Origin: JAAYRQ01 sp035647815
GTDB lineage: Bacteria > Bacillota > Syntrophomonadia > Syntrophomonadales > Syntrophomonadaceae
Length of the DNA stretch: 64,000 bases
Direction: 5' to 3'
NCBI GenBank assembly: GCA_035647815.1
Contig: DASRMR010000026.1
Location: 1-64,000 of the forward strand
Positions within the stretch are counted from its first letter, which is position 1. Each line of letters begins with the position of its first letter. A model generated the notes under the pieces. That model made no database searches. It saw only the letters and a list, made by a program, of their open reading frames with translations, and was not told the DNA's origin. Below, piece after piece: positions 32,440 to 41,543 of the stretch. Made by a program: the position numbers and the translations under genes.

Positions 32440-34167
32440 TTGGGCATGTCGTTCTTTAATCAATTTAAACATTATAACAAAGAATCCTTTAAGAAAGATC
32501 TCATTGCAGGTCTTATAGTTGGCGTCATTGCAATTCCATTAGGAATGGCATTTGCTATCGCTATCGGAGTTAAACCTGAATATGGTATTTACTCAACTAT
32601 TATCGCCGGTCTATTAGTTACTGTTTTAGGAGGTTCTCGTTTTCAAATAGCCGGCCCTACTGGTGCTTTTATTCCTATACTATTAGGAGTAACTATTCAA
32701 TATGGTTTTGAAAACCTTTTGATTGCTGGTTTTATGGCTGGAGTAATGCTCTTGCTAATGGGGCTATTTCGTATCGGATCATATATAAAGTTTATACCTA
32801 GATCAGTTATTGTAGGTTTTACTTCAGGGATAGCTATAATTATTTTCACTGGACAGATCGGTAATTTTTTAGGTTTAGAAGGCTTGGAAAATCGAGAGTT
32901 TTTTATCGATAACATTATGCAGATGGTTGAAAATATAGGAACACTTAATATTTACGCTATTATTATCGCCTTAATTTCCTTTGCTTTAATTTTGATTACC
33001 CCTAAATTTTTTCCCAAAGTACCTGGCACCATCGTTTCAATAGTAATTACTACATTATTGGCAGTATTGTTTTTAGATGGCAAGTTAGCTACTATCGGAT
33101 CTGAATTTGGCGGTCTATCTTCTAGTTTGCCTAGTTTTAAGTTTCCCGATTTTACTCTACAGCGTATTGCTACTCTCTTTCAACCTGCACTTGTAATAGC
33201 TGCTCTTGGTGCAATAGAATCATTGCTATCATGTGTCGTCGCTGATGGAATGACCGACACTCGTCACGACAGTAATCGTGAATTAATAGGACAAGGTATA
33301 GCTAATATGGTTGTACCATTTTTTGGAGGAATACCTGCTACAGGAGCATTAGCTCGTACTGCGACAAATATTAATGCGGGGGCAGTTACCTCCCTTTCAG
33401 GGATAATTCATGTTTTAGTAGTCCTGGCAGTCTTATTACTATTTGCACCACTAGCTAGCTATATTCCATTAGCAAGTATGGCGCCAGTCTTAATGATTGT
33501 AGCCTGGAATATGAGCAACATCTCAGAATTTAGATATGTTTTCAACACTACGCGCGGTGATGCTATCGTATTAGTTATAACTTTTATGCTCACCGTTTTT
33601 GTCAATGTTACGGTAGCAGTTCAAGTCGGGTTAATTCTAGCATTCGGTATTTTCGTTAAAAATCTAAGTGATGTTCAAGAAGTAAAGCGTGTACAACCAG
33701 ATTTTAATTCTCATAATAGAAAGATGAGTGGTGAAAAAGTTTCCGGACGAATATGTCCTCAAATAAGTATTTTTACTATCGAAGGACCTTTGTTTTTTGG
33801 CATAGCACAACTCATCGAGACTCAAATTATGGATAAAAGCCACTCAATGCCTAAAATGATTATATTACGGATGACTAGAGTTCCATTTTTGGATGCTACT
33901 GGAGAGAATTATCTTGATAATTTAGTTCGTCATTTTCAAGCTAAAGATAGCGTAGTAGTTATTTCTGGAATAAAGAAACAACCTTTAAAAGTAATGAAAA
34001 GATCAGGCTTATATGATAGAATTGGAAAAGATAATTTTTACAAAAAAATCCATCAAGCTATTACTGCATCAACAGAACTTATAGATTTACACAAATGTAA
34101 TACTTGCACTAGTTTTGCTTTTAATGAATGTAAGGAATTATCTAATATGGTTAAAGAAATATCGTAG
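32440..34167 (+). CDS. SulP-family anion transporter with STAS domain
   Basis: A 575-residue membrane protein. Residues about 17-415 form the transporter with many hydrophobic helices (GLIVGVIAIPLGMAFAIAIG; GPTGAFIPILLG; FGGIPATGALARTATN); residues about 440-560 are a STAS domain (VPFLDATGENYL, then VISGIKKQPLKVMKRSG). Family substrates are sulfate, bicarbonate or other anions; it cannot be told which. TTG at 32440 is well spaced from AAGGAGGA. Cysteines CNTCTSFAFNEC sit at the C terminus, an unusual short tail. Expression is probably set by the upstream c-di-AMP riboswitch. Confidence 0.93.
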   Translation: MGMSFFNQFKHYNKESFKKDLIAGLIVGVIAIPLGMAFAIAIGVKPEYGIYSTIIAGLLVTVLGGSRFQIAGPTGAFIPILLGVTIQYGFENLLIAGFMAGVMLLLMGLFRIGSYIKFIPRSVIVGFTSGIAIIIFTGQIGNFLGLEGLENREFFIDNIMQMVENIGTLNIYAIIIALISFALILITPKFFPKVPGTIVSIVITTLLAVLFLDGKLATIGSEFGGLSSSLPSFKFPDFTLQRIATLFQPALVIAALGAIESLLSCVVADGMTDTRHDSNRELIGQGIANMVVPFFGGIPATGALARTATNINAGAVTSLSGIIHVLVVLAVLLLFAPLASYIPLASMAPVLMIVAWNMSNISEFRYVFNTTRGDAIVLVITFMLTVFVNVTVAVQVGLILAFGIFVKNLSDVQEVKRVQPDFNSHNRKMSGEKVSGRICPQISIFTIEGPLFFGIAQLIETQIMDKSHSMPKMIILRMTRVPFLDATGENYLDNLVRHFQAKDSVVVISGIKKQPLKVMKRSGLYDRIGKDNFYKKIHQAITASTELIDLHKCNTCTSFAFNECKELSNMVKEIS

Positions 34168-34263
34168 GTTTCGAGATTCATTTAAACTGTCACGATAAAT
34201 GATTTTATCTTATATAAGTAATTAAATATCTAGCTTTATTCAGAAACGAGTAGTTTACTAATT

Positions 34264-34308
34264 AATAAGGGTATAGCAAATTTAACACTTTTGCTATACC
34301 CTTATTTT
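34264..34308. terminator. Bidirectional terminator between SulP and HAD genes
   Basis: 17-bp perfect stem (34264-34280 with 34290-34306) with 9-base loop, A-rich left and T-rich right, serving both convergent genes. Confidence 0.9.
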
Positions 34309-34382
34309 ATTTGTTCCATTATCTAGCTGTTGCGGATATGTTTCCATCGTACATATCTAGATCTTTTAGAACTAGTTGTTTT

Positions 34383-34856
34383 TTAAGCTCTTAGGGTGGC
34401 CACAATTCTGTTGGGGTTTAGGAGTAAATCAAGACCATCTATGATGTCAGTTACTGCTATATCCGCTTTTAATAATGCAGATATAGCGCAACCTTCCTGC
34501 CCTATGATTATTATAGATAAGATAGCCTCATCTAACATTAAGATATCATTATATCCATTACCTATGGCGACTGACTCTTTTGCATTTACCTGATGAAGAA
34601 AGTTCTTTTTATCTTGTCCCCCATTAATTTCATCTACTTTAATTAATTTAATATCTAATTCTTCACTTATAATTTTAGCTGTACCATAAGTATCTGCTGT
34701 TAATAGATAGATATCTATTTGCTCTTTCAGTTTTATAATTTTTTCTTTTACCTCTAGATTTAATACACCAGCATTAGTTAAAGTCCCATTTAAATCTATT
34801 AAGAGGTTTTTAAGCACCAAAGTTTGATTACGCCCAGGTAGGGTGATTTTAATCAT
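34383..34856 (-). CDS. HAD-like protein (soluble P-type-ATPase-like)
   Basis: A 157-residue HAD fold resembling the soluble 'P-type ATPase' group (COG4087). Motif I is LLIDLNGTLTNAG (the second Asp is Asn), motif II LLTADTYG, and the C-terminal GNGYNDILML has the family acidic loop. Loss of the second Asp of DxDGT is the rule in this group and matches phosphatase chemistry like that of P-ATPases. Function unknown. RBS AAGGAG; 17 bases past the flavoenzyme, so it is its operon partner. Confidence 0.75.
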   Translation of the reverse strand: MIKITLPGRNQTLVLKNLLIDLNGTLTNAGVLNLEVKEKIIKLKEQIDIYLLTADTYGTAKIISEELDIKLIKVDEINGGQDKKNFLHQVNAKESVAIGNGYNDILMLDEAILSIIIIGQEGCAISALLKADIAVTDIIDGLDLLLNPNRIVATLRA

Positions 34857-34872
34857 GTTCCTGCTCCTTGAT

Positions 34873-36816
34873 TTATAAGTATGACTCAGCTAAATCATAA
34901 GTAACCATCATGCCTTCATAAAGAGCTTGCATAATATCTTTAGGTTTACGATTATCACCGATAACATATGTTTTCTTTATTGAAGCAATTTCACTAGTGT
35001 CGATTATATCGTTCTGATAATATCCAACCGCACCAACAATCTTATCAAATGTTACAGTTTCCTTAGTATTATCAGCTATCTTTTCTAGTTGTGCTTCTTG
35101 GCCATCGATATTTATTATTTCATAAGCTAATTTACGCACTATACCACCAGCTTTTAATCGTCGCAAGAGTTCTAAACGAGTCATGTTTTCTAGCTCAATT
35201 GCTAGTTGTGCTGTTTTTTCTACTATTGTCACCTTATTATCTTTTAGTAAAAATTCTGCTACTTCACAACCACTAATACCTCCGCCAATTACTAAGACAT
35301 TTTCATTTTCTATTACTGTCTTTCCATTCAGTATTTCTTCGACACTTAATATATCAGTATTTTCTAGACCATCTATAGAAGGGATAATAGGTATAGCACC
35401 TAACGCCCACACCAAGATGTCAGGACTTAATTCCTTTATCAAATCTTCATCACAAAACTGACCTAGTTTAACTTCTATATTACTTTTGTTTATTTGATCG
35501 ACTAGATATTTTTTGATTTTGGTTATATTTTCTTTTAGTGGTGGTTGATCAGCTATATTTAGTTGTCCACCTAATATAGACTGAGCTTCTACTAAAACAA
35601 CTTTAGCACCCGCTTTTTCCAGTGTTAATGCTGCCTGCATTCCTGCTGGCCCTCCACCTGCTACTAATACTTTGTAATTAGGCAACTTTATATTTTCATC
35701 TAACAAATATTCCCTACCTGTTAAGGGATTAACTACACATCTAATATGCATAGCATTGTTTATCTGGTTGATACAAGTGTTACAAGTTATACAAGGCCTA
35801 ATTTCATCTGCTTTGCCAGCTAGGGCTTTTGCTACCCAATATGGATCAGCTAACATTCCCCTACCTACCCATACTAAATCAGCCTTACCCTCACCTATCA
35901 GTTTATCTGCTAATTCAGGTTCTCTTATAACTCCCCCACCTATAACCGGTATGTTCACAACCGCCTTAACTTGCTCAACCATGTCAAATCTCCAAGCAGG
36001 TTCGAAAGAAGTAGTTTCGATAGAAGTTTGACCTGATTCATAAATCCCACAAGATACATCTAATAAATCAGCCCCAGCTTCTTCCAACATTTTAGCAATT
36101 AATATACCTTCTTCTATTTCAAGCCCACCTTTAACAAAATCTGCGACATTAAATCTTACTGCAAGCAACATGTGTGGCATTATGTTTTTGATATCTTGAA
36201 TTATTTCTACGACTAAACGAGCTCTTTTTTCTGTTGTACCACCATATTCATCAGTCCTTTGATTAGAATAAGGTGATAAAAATTCACTTAATAAATACCC
36301 ATGGGCAGCATGTAATTCAACCCCATCAAACCCCGCTTTATCTGCAAATATCGCTGATTTAACAAAATTCCTTCTAATCTTTCCGATTCCCTCTAAGGTA
36401 AGTTCCTCTGGTTCAGCCTGCATAAGCCTACAAGCTATAGCAGATGGTGCTACTGGTGTTTGACCAGTTACCCCCGGACTAGTCTGCCTGCCAGCATGGT
36501 GCAGTTGCACAATGGCTCTACATCCATGTGCTTGAATATTTTCACTCAGTTCTTTTAAACCAGATATATGTTCAGCTTTATCAATTCTTAATTGAGTTAA
36601 ACTCGCTTTCCCTACTGGACTATCTACACAAGCAATCTCAACTATGATGCCTCCTGCTCCACCACTCGCCCTTTTCTTATAATACTTAATAAGCTGGGGA
36701 GTAACTTCACCGGCAATAGATGACATGCCTGTTCCCATAGCTGGCATTATAATACGATTTCTAAACTCGACTCCATTAATTACTATAGATTTGTTTAAAT
36801 GGTTAAATTTCGTCAA
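34873..36816 (-). CDS. 2,4-dienoyl-CoA-reductase-type flavoenzyme (OYE + 4Fe-4S + FAD/NAD(P) domains)
   Basis: A 647-residue modular enzyme. Residues 1-330: FMN barrel of old-yellow-enzyme type (IIMPAMGTGM, FDGVELHAAHGYLLSEFLSPYSNQRTDEYGG). About 340-360: [4Fe-4S] CITCNTCIN...C. About 380-647: FAD and NAD(P) modules (VLVAGGGPAGMQAALTLEKAG; VLVIGGGISGCEVAEFLL). Relatives are FadH, BaiCD and enoate reductases, which reduce C=C bonds of acyl-CoAs or steroids. TTG start after GGGAGG. An acyl substrate fits the fatty-acid genes elsewhere in the window, but the real one is unknown. Confidence 0.9.
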   Translation of the reverse strand: MTKFNHLNKSIVINGVEFRNRIIMPAMGTGMSSIAGEVTPQLIKYYKKRASGGAGGIIVEIACVDSPVGKASLTQLRIDKAEHISGLKELSENIQAHGCRAIVQLHHAGRQTSPGVTGQTPVAPSAIACRLMQAEPEELTLEGIGKIRRNFVKSAIFADKAGFDGVELHAAHGYLLSEFLSPYSNQRTDEYGGTTEKRARLVVEIIQDIKNIMPHMLLAVRFNVADFVKGGLEIEEGILIAKMLEEAGADLLDVSCGIYESGQTSIETTSFEPAWRFDMVEQVKAVVNIPVIGGGVIREPELADKLIGEGKADLVWVGRGMLADPYWVAKALAGKADEIRPCITCNTCINQINNAMHIRCVVNPLTGREYLLDENIKLPNYKVLVAGGGPAGMQAALTLEKAGAKVVLVEAQSILGGQLNIADQPPLKENITKIKKYLVDQINKSNIEVKLGQFCDEDLIKELSPDILVWALGAIPIIPSIDGLENTDILSVEEILNGKTVIENENVLVIGGGISGCEVAEFLLKDNKVTIVEKTAQLAIELENMTRLELLRRLKAGGIVRKLAYEIINIDGQEAQLEKIADNTKETVTFDKIVGAVGYYQNDIIDTSEIASIKKTYVIGDNRKPKDIMQALYEGMMVTYDLAESYL

Positions 36817-36930
36817 TTATATAGCCTCCCTATTGTTATTAGTTGTATTTTACCACTAAGTATAAGTTTTATGAAAAATTTATACATTATTTTCCTGTAT
36901 AAGCTTTTTAAAATGAGCACACAATACTAA

Positions 36931-37108
36931 TAGAAAACAGCAACAAGCAAGCTTATAAGTCCCTGAACCAAGGATAAATCTTATAGGTAGTTACGATTTA
37001 ACATGTATAGGATGTTACTGTTTTCTACACGAAACCTGCTAGCTCAAATCTAAACATTGTGGTCAGTAAAAATCTGATTTTCGATAGTTTAGAGTAGCTA
37101 GCAGGTTC
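36931..37108. other. Two large intergenic hairpins upstream of the flavoenzyme
   Basis: Hairpin 1: TAGAAAACAGCAACA (36931-36945) pairs with TGTTACTGTTTTCTA (37013-37027), 14 Watson-Crick pairs plus one G-U. Hairpin 2: AACCTGCTAGCT (37033-37044) with AGCTAGCAGGTT (37096-37107), and a second helix TCTAAAC/GTTTAGA inside. Neither is followed by a strong T tract on the minus strand, so they are not plain terminators. They fill the 296-base gap between the membrane-protein gene and the flavoenzyme gene. Confidence 0.55.
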
Positions 37109-37112
37109 TTTA

Positions 37113-37520
37113 TTAGATTATATTTCTCTTTTTAGTTAATAAGTAAAAATGAATAAATAAAATCGCTGGTAACCATATTAGAATATAATAATATAGTGGA
37201 AATCCTGATGAAAATATATATGGTTTAAATGATATAATCGGTAATATCGGAGTATACCAGAATTCTAAAATAAAAATAGTAATATTACTTAACTTTAAGC
37301 TAGTCAATATACTTAAGGTTAATGGAATACCTATCCATAATGTTCCTGCCATTAATTTCGTAGGTACTTTTTGTTTTTTTAAGCTACTTATTTCAAAGCT
37401 TATTATTAAAATATATATTAAACTCAAGAGAATATCTAAACCTACTATATATGTGCTTAACCATATTGCTAGAGCAGCAGAAAAATGTATAAAGAATAAA
37501 CGAATTATGGCTACCATCAT
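37113..37520 (-). CDS. Small integral membrane protein, unknown
   Basis: A 135-residue hydrophobic protein with about four predicted membrane helices and a short basic loop (SSLKKQKVPTK). No recognised domain. Its ATG overlaps the stop of the YiiX-like gene (ATGA), so the two proteins are made together and may be a membrane partner pair. Confidence 0.7.
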   Translation of the reverse strand: MMVAIIRLFFIHFSAALAIWLSTYIVGLDILLSLIYILIISFEISSLKKQKVPTKLMAGTLWIGIPLTLSILTSLKLSNITIFILEFWYTPILPIISFKPYIFSSGFPLYYYILIWLPAILFIHFYLLTKKRNII

Positions 37521-38119
37521 CTTCCCTTCTCTCTAATTACAGTAGTCCAAGGGCTATAGTAAAATATTTCTGGAGCAGTCCACAAATCCCCACTATCATC
37601 TAAGTCAATACCTTCTTTTAAATAGGCTTTCCAGATAATTTTACTACAATTCCAAAACCTATCACCAGGCTTAAATGCTACCGGATAAAATAAGCCACCT
37701 TCATATTTTCGAACATAATTAACTACTTTTTCTTTTATATCTTTTGTAGTATTAACTTTTAATAAGGCGATTTCACTATAATCCCAATAATGATATATAG
37801 GCTGAATAGTTATCCCTAAATCTCCATAGCTTTCTAAAACCAGGTTATCACCGAGATAAATACCGGTATGCGAAAAACGCCCATATCCACATTTAGGATA
37901 TCCCCCTAGAAGAATATCACCTGGCTCTAAGCCCTCAAAAGATATTTGGTTATTATAATTTGCTTCTAAGCCAAAACCGAAGTGGCCTTTCTGCAAATTG
38001 TTTAAATAAAAACTAGAGATATTATTTGTACTAGTAAAAATCGTAAAGTTTACTAACCATATATATATTACTAATAATAATGCTACTATCGGGAACAGCA
38101 TTAATCTAAAGAAACGCAT
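37517..38119 (-). CDS. YiiX-like permuted papain-fold protein
   Basis: A 200-residue protein with an N-terminal membrane helix (about 4-25) and then a NlpC/P60-like fold in the permuted (YiiX) order. LEPGDILLGGYPKCGYGRFSH carries the catalytic His (about 87, FSHTGIYLG), and the catalytic Cys follows in FWNCSKIIWKAYLK. Such enzymes hydrolyse amide or thioester links of lipids or peptides; the target is unknown. It is anchored facing outward and co-translated with the small membrane protein. Confidence 0.78.
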   Translation of the reverse strand: MRFFRLMLFPIVALLLVIYIWLVNFTIFTSTNNISSFYLNNLQKGHFGFGLEANYNNQISFEGLEPGDILLGGYPKCGYGRFSHTGIYLGDNLVLESYGDLGITIQPIYHYWDYSEIALLKVNTTKDIKEKVVNYVRKYEGGLFYPVAFKPGDRFWNCSKIIWKAYLKEGIDLDDSGDLWTAPEIFYYSPWTTVIREKGR

Positions 38120-38244
38120 AAGTCCATAATTCCTTTCCCATTTCTCTGTCGATGTTATTCTACCAAAAAATACTAACCATTATTAGTACTTGTTAATGTA
38201 ACTTATCACAACTAAACCTGTATATTAATAATAGAGGTGATATT

Positions 38245-38439
38245 GTGAAGAAGGCTTTTATTTCCAACCATCTATTAGAAGATTACCACCTATTGGCTAA
38301 ATATTTAGAAGGTAGTACTATTAAAAGGATAGTAGATTGTACTGAGACCCATATCGCATTATTATTGGAAAACGATATCGTAATCAGCTTTTTACATTTT
38401 GAAGATGAAATTATTTTTGATATTGAATTACCTAGGTAA
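38245..38439 (+). CDS. Small hypothetical protein
   Basis: A 64-residue protein beginning with GTG after GAGGTGAT. No domain recognised; acidic C terminus (HFEDEIIFDIELPR). It is the first gene of the forward operon leading to pdaA (29-base gap), so it belongs to that unit rather than being a chance frame. Confidence 0.55.
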   Translation: MKKAFISNHLLEDYHLLAKYLEGSTIKRIVDCTETHIALLLENDIVISFLHFEDEIIFDIELPR

Positions 38440-38468
38440 AAATAATTTTTATATAAGGAGATGATGTT

Positions 38469-39377
38469 TTGGTTAATTTCAAAAATCTACTAGCGCTTAT
38501 AGCACTCTTATTTATTTTGTCTGGTTGTGGACAAGGTGTAGCTGATACTTCAGATAAGATCGATGAACCTGTTAATCGTTCAGTAATTGAAACATCTGAA
38601 GAGCCTACAGAAACGACTAATGATGAAGTAGAGCTAGAAGCTCAATCAGAGCTGGAAACACCTGTTTCTACTCCTGCACCTGAGAAAGGCCAAATAGAAA
38701 CCAAATCAATTTCCTGGTATTTAAGACCTAACTTGGAACATAGGACACCTGGAGCCCCAGCTAACGCTGAAAACATGCTGGCTAAACATCAAGGTTTTTA
38801 TGTATTACCTAATAACAATAAAGAGATATATTTAACTTTTGATGAAGGTTATGAATTAGGTTATACACCACAGATTCTAGATACCCTTAAAGCTAATAAT
38901 GTTAAAGCCACCTTTTTTATAACTGGTCATTATATTAAATCCCAACCCCACCTCGTCACCCGCATGGTAAAGGAGGGGCATATGGTAGCAAACCATACTT
39001 GGAATCATCCGAATCTAGCTAAAATAACTACTGAAAAGCTTAATGAGGAAATAAGGAGTCTAGAAAATGAATTTCTTAGTTTAACTGGCACCCAAATGGG
39101 TCGCTATATGAGACCACCTGAGGGTGCTTATTCTGAAGCTAGCCTCATCGCAACAAAAGAGTTAGGTTATAAAACGGTTTTCTGGAGTATCGCTTTTAAT
39201 GACTGGGATCCTAACAATCAACCAGGTGCAGATTTTTCTCATAAATATGTGACAGACCATATCCATCCCGGTGCAGTAATTCTTCTACATGCAGTTTCCG
39301 AGAGTAATACCGAGGCACTTGAAAGTATAATTGTAGACTTAAAAGAGGACGGATATAAATTTTCTTTATTTAACTAA
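38469..39377 (+). CDS. pdaA: PdaA-type polysaccharide deacetylase lipoprotein
   Basis: A 302-residue NodB-fold deacetylase. Signal peptide with lipobox LSGC (Cys20), a low-complexity Glu/Thr/Pro linker (about 25-80), then the catalytic domain: YLTFDEGYELGYTP, HTWNHPNL (zinc His), RPPEGAYSE, FWSIAFNDW and HPGAVILLHAVS. Very like Bacillus PdaA, which deacetylates N-acetylmuramate to make muramic-delta-lactam in spore cortex. Thus a sporulation role is likely, anchored in a membrane. TTG start, AAGGAG 8 bases upstream. Confidence 0.88.
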   Translation: MVNFKNLLALIALLFILSGCGQGVADTSDKIDEPVNRSVIETSEEPTETTNDEVELEAQSELETPVSTPAPEKGQIETKSISWYLRPNLEHRTPGAPANAENMLAKHQGFYVLPNNNKEIYLTFDEGYELGYTPQILDTLKANNVKATFFITGHYIKSQPHLVTRMVKEGHMVANHTWNHPNLAKITTEKLNEEIRSLENEFLSLTGTQMGRYMRPPEGAYSEASLIATKELGYKTVFWSIAFNDWDPNNQPGADFSHKYVTDHIHPGAVILLHAVSESNTEALESIIVDLKEDGYKFSLFN

Positions 39378-39393
39378 TAAGGTGGGGAGTATT

Positions 39394-40086
39394 ATGAGGA
39401 CCATAATTAGAAAGTTAAACCGCAAAGAAGAACTAAATTCTGATGAATACCATAGGCTTATGCACTACATCGATAAGCTTAGAGAAGAATCTCCCGAATC
39501 CTATTATGTTTTCTATGAAAAATATGTTTCACTGCTTTATCTTAGTTATAACACTCTTATACCTAAATATGTTTGGGGTATGGATAACTTAATTAACTTT
39601 TTAGTTCAAAATCCGCATTTATATGATATAAATAATAGAAATGTTGCCTTAGAATTCTTCCCCGAAGAAGCTAAACCTTATTTGTTAAACACTTTTGGTA
39701 ATCAAGGTGTAACTATTCCGCCTATATGGTTTGATTTTTTAACTAGTAAAACTATAACAGAAATACCTTTCCCTAGAGATAGTGCCATCGTTATAAAATA
39801 CGAAGAAGCTAATCCCTTTAAGGAAAAAGGGTTGAAAGCTCATTTTGATCGTTTAGCTAATTATACTTTTATTAGTCGTTTACAAACTTATCGCTACTTA
39901 ACTAAAAACAAAGCTAGTTTTGATCGATTTGAAGTAATAAAACCCGATTGTTTGGGAGGTATTTTCACTAATAAGGAGAAATCTATCTATTATTATCTCT
40001 TTCTTACTGAAGATGATTTAGAAAAAGCACATAATGCCAACAAACTCTTAAACTACACATTCTATGGCAAAAGTGATGGTGATTAA
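39394..40086 (+). CDS. Unknown helical protein A of the Hsp70-like cassette
   Basis: A 230-residue protein with no domain I recognise. ATG 39394 sits 5 bases after GGTGGGGAG; an upstream GTG lies inside that site and is discarded. Composition is rich in Tyr, Asn, Leu and Lys with no signal peptide, predicted mostly alpha-helical. It is 17 bases after pdaA and 6 bases before the next gene, so it is part of the same transcript. Function unknown. Confidence 0.72.
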   Translation: MRTIIRKLNRKEELNSDEYHRLMHYIDKLREESPESYYVFYEKYVSLLYLSYNTLIPKYVWGMDNLINFLVQNPHLYDINNRNVALEFFPEEAKPYLLNTFGNQGVTIPPIWFDFLTSKTITEIPFPRDSAIVIKYEEANPFKEKGLKAHFDRLANYTFISRLQTYRYLTKNKASFDRFEVIKPDCLGGIFTNKEKSIYYYLFLTEDDLEKAHNANKLLNYTFYGKSDGD

Positions 40087-40091
40087 ATCTT

Positions 40092-41543
40092 ATGCAAAAA
40101 ACATGGTCAAAACTAAACGAACACGATAATTTGTTTGATTATTGGGATTATGAATTACATATTAGAAAAGAATTTAGAGATAATTTTAACTTTAACCAAC
40201 TAGTTAAGGTTGATAACCATGACCAAATAGAATTTCTCTTTCGTAGTCTTTATTTATGTAATAAAAAACTGGAATTCTTTTTCCTCTTGATCCCTAACCT
40301 GAATAAAGCAACTGCTTTAAACTGGTTGAAAACAGTTAACTTACCAGTAATGAAGAGTTTTCTCCAGTGGCTACCCGAATATATTGCTAATTATGAACCA
40401 ACTGTCGAGCAGTTGCAGTTTTTAGTACATATATATAATAGTGAACTAGACGAATATTTTATCCCTATTTTTAATTCACTCTCTTTAAGTCAATGTAAAT
40501 TTATTTCACATCGAACAGCTAACAAAGGTTTAAGAAATCTCTTAAAAAACCGCCAAAATGAGATTTTAGATGAGAAAGACCAGTTTTTCTACGGTTTAAA
40601 ATCTACTAAAAATATTTCGCCTTATTCTACACTCCATGGTGATAAAGTAGAAATCATCTTAGAAACTTTAAATCATTTGCACAAAAACCAAACTCTTTTT
40701 AATGAACCTACGAATAAAAAGAGTTCTATAGCTAGTTTATTGCCCCTAGCAGAATTACTATTTGAAGTTGGTTTAATAGAGGATAGCCTCTACCTGCTTT
40801 TAACTATTCATGAACATTATCAAAATGATGATGTTTTAATTGATTATATAGAAAATGATAATATCTGGAAAGAGTTTAATAAACTGATTCGTCGAGTATT
40901 ACCAGTTTATGCCCTACTATACCAACCCCAAGCATTTAATTTTACCTTGCAAATCTATGACCAATATCTTCCCGGGCTTACCCCTGATATAGCTTCATTA
41001 ACTTATTTAAAGCTTTATCAAATATTAGCCCTTAAATCTGAAAGTTTTTCAAATACTTTGTTTGAACTATATCAAGAAATATTAAAAATTAGACAAATGC
41101 GACCAGACGAAATTCCTTTGTTATTAGATGATGAACTAGAAGATGGTATACCTGAATATCGGTTTTTCGAGATTTTGCACTTAGCTGAGTCTAAACTAGC
41201 CTCACTTCCTCACGAAGCATTTATAACTCTAGAGTTTTTAAGGCAGCTAGTTAACCACAATTTTGCAAGTAAGATAGGTGTAGAGACTTTAGCCCCTAAT
41301 TATTTATCTTTATTTAGATGGTTACCTAGTTCTTTATTTATGAACATATCTATTTGTGAAGATTTAATATCAAGTGCTAAACTCGCAGATAGAGAACAAT
41401 TAGAAAAGACTATTAATTTGTTAACTTACTACGATAATAATTCAATTTTATTAGATATAAAAGAAAAACCGGAGTTGTTTAGATTGAAAAATGAAGAATT
41501 AAACAGGATAATATTGACCGGGAAATTTATGGGGGCATTATAG
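40092..41543 (+). CDS. Unknown helical protein B of the Hsp70-like cassette
   Basis: A 483-residue protein, largely alpha-helical with no signal peptide or membrane segment, no known motif. Short helix pairs such as LLPLAELLFEVGLIEDSLYLLLTIHE recur, reminiscent of a helical-repeat scaffold (inference only). RBS GGTGAT. Its stop is immediately followed by the next start (TAG-ATG), a tight coupling. Confidence 0.7.
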   Translation: MQKTWSKLNEHDNLFDYWDYELHIRKEFRDNFNFNQLVKVDNHDQIEFLFRSLYLCNKKLEFFFLLIPNLNKATALNWLKTVNLPVMKSFLQWLPEYIANYEPTVEQLQFLVHIYNSELDEYFIPIFNSLSLSQCKFISHRTANKGLRNLLKNRQNEILDEKDQFFYGLKSTKNISPYSTLHGDKVEIILETLNHLHKNQTLFNEPTNKKSSIASLLPLAELLFEVGLIEDSLYLLLTIHEHYQNDDVLIDYIENDNIWKEFNKLIRRVLPVYALLYQPQAFNFTLQIYDQYLPGLTPDIASLTYLKLYQILALKSESFSNTLFELYQEILKIRQMRPDEIPLLLDDELEDGIPEYRFFEILHLAESKLASLPHEAFITLEFLRQLVNHNFASKIGVETLAPNYLSLFRWLPSSLFMNISICEDLISSAKLADREQLEKTINLLTYYDNNSILLDIKEKPELFRLKNEELNRIILTGKFMGAL

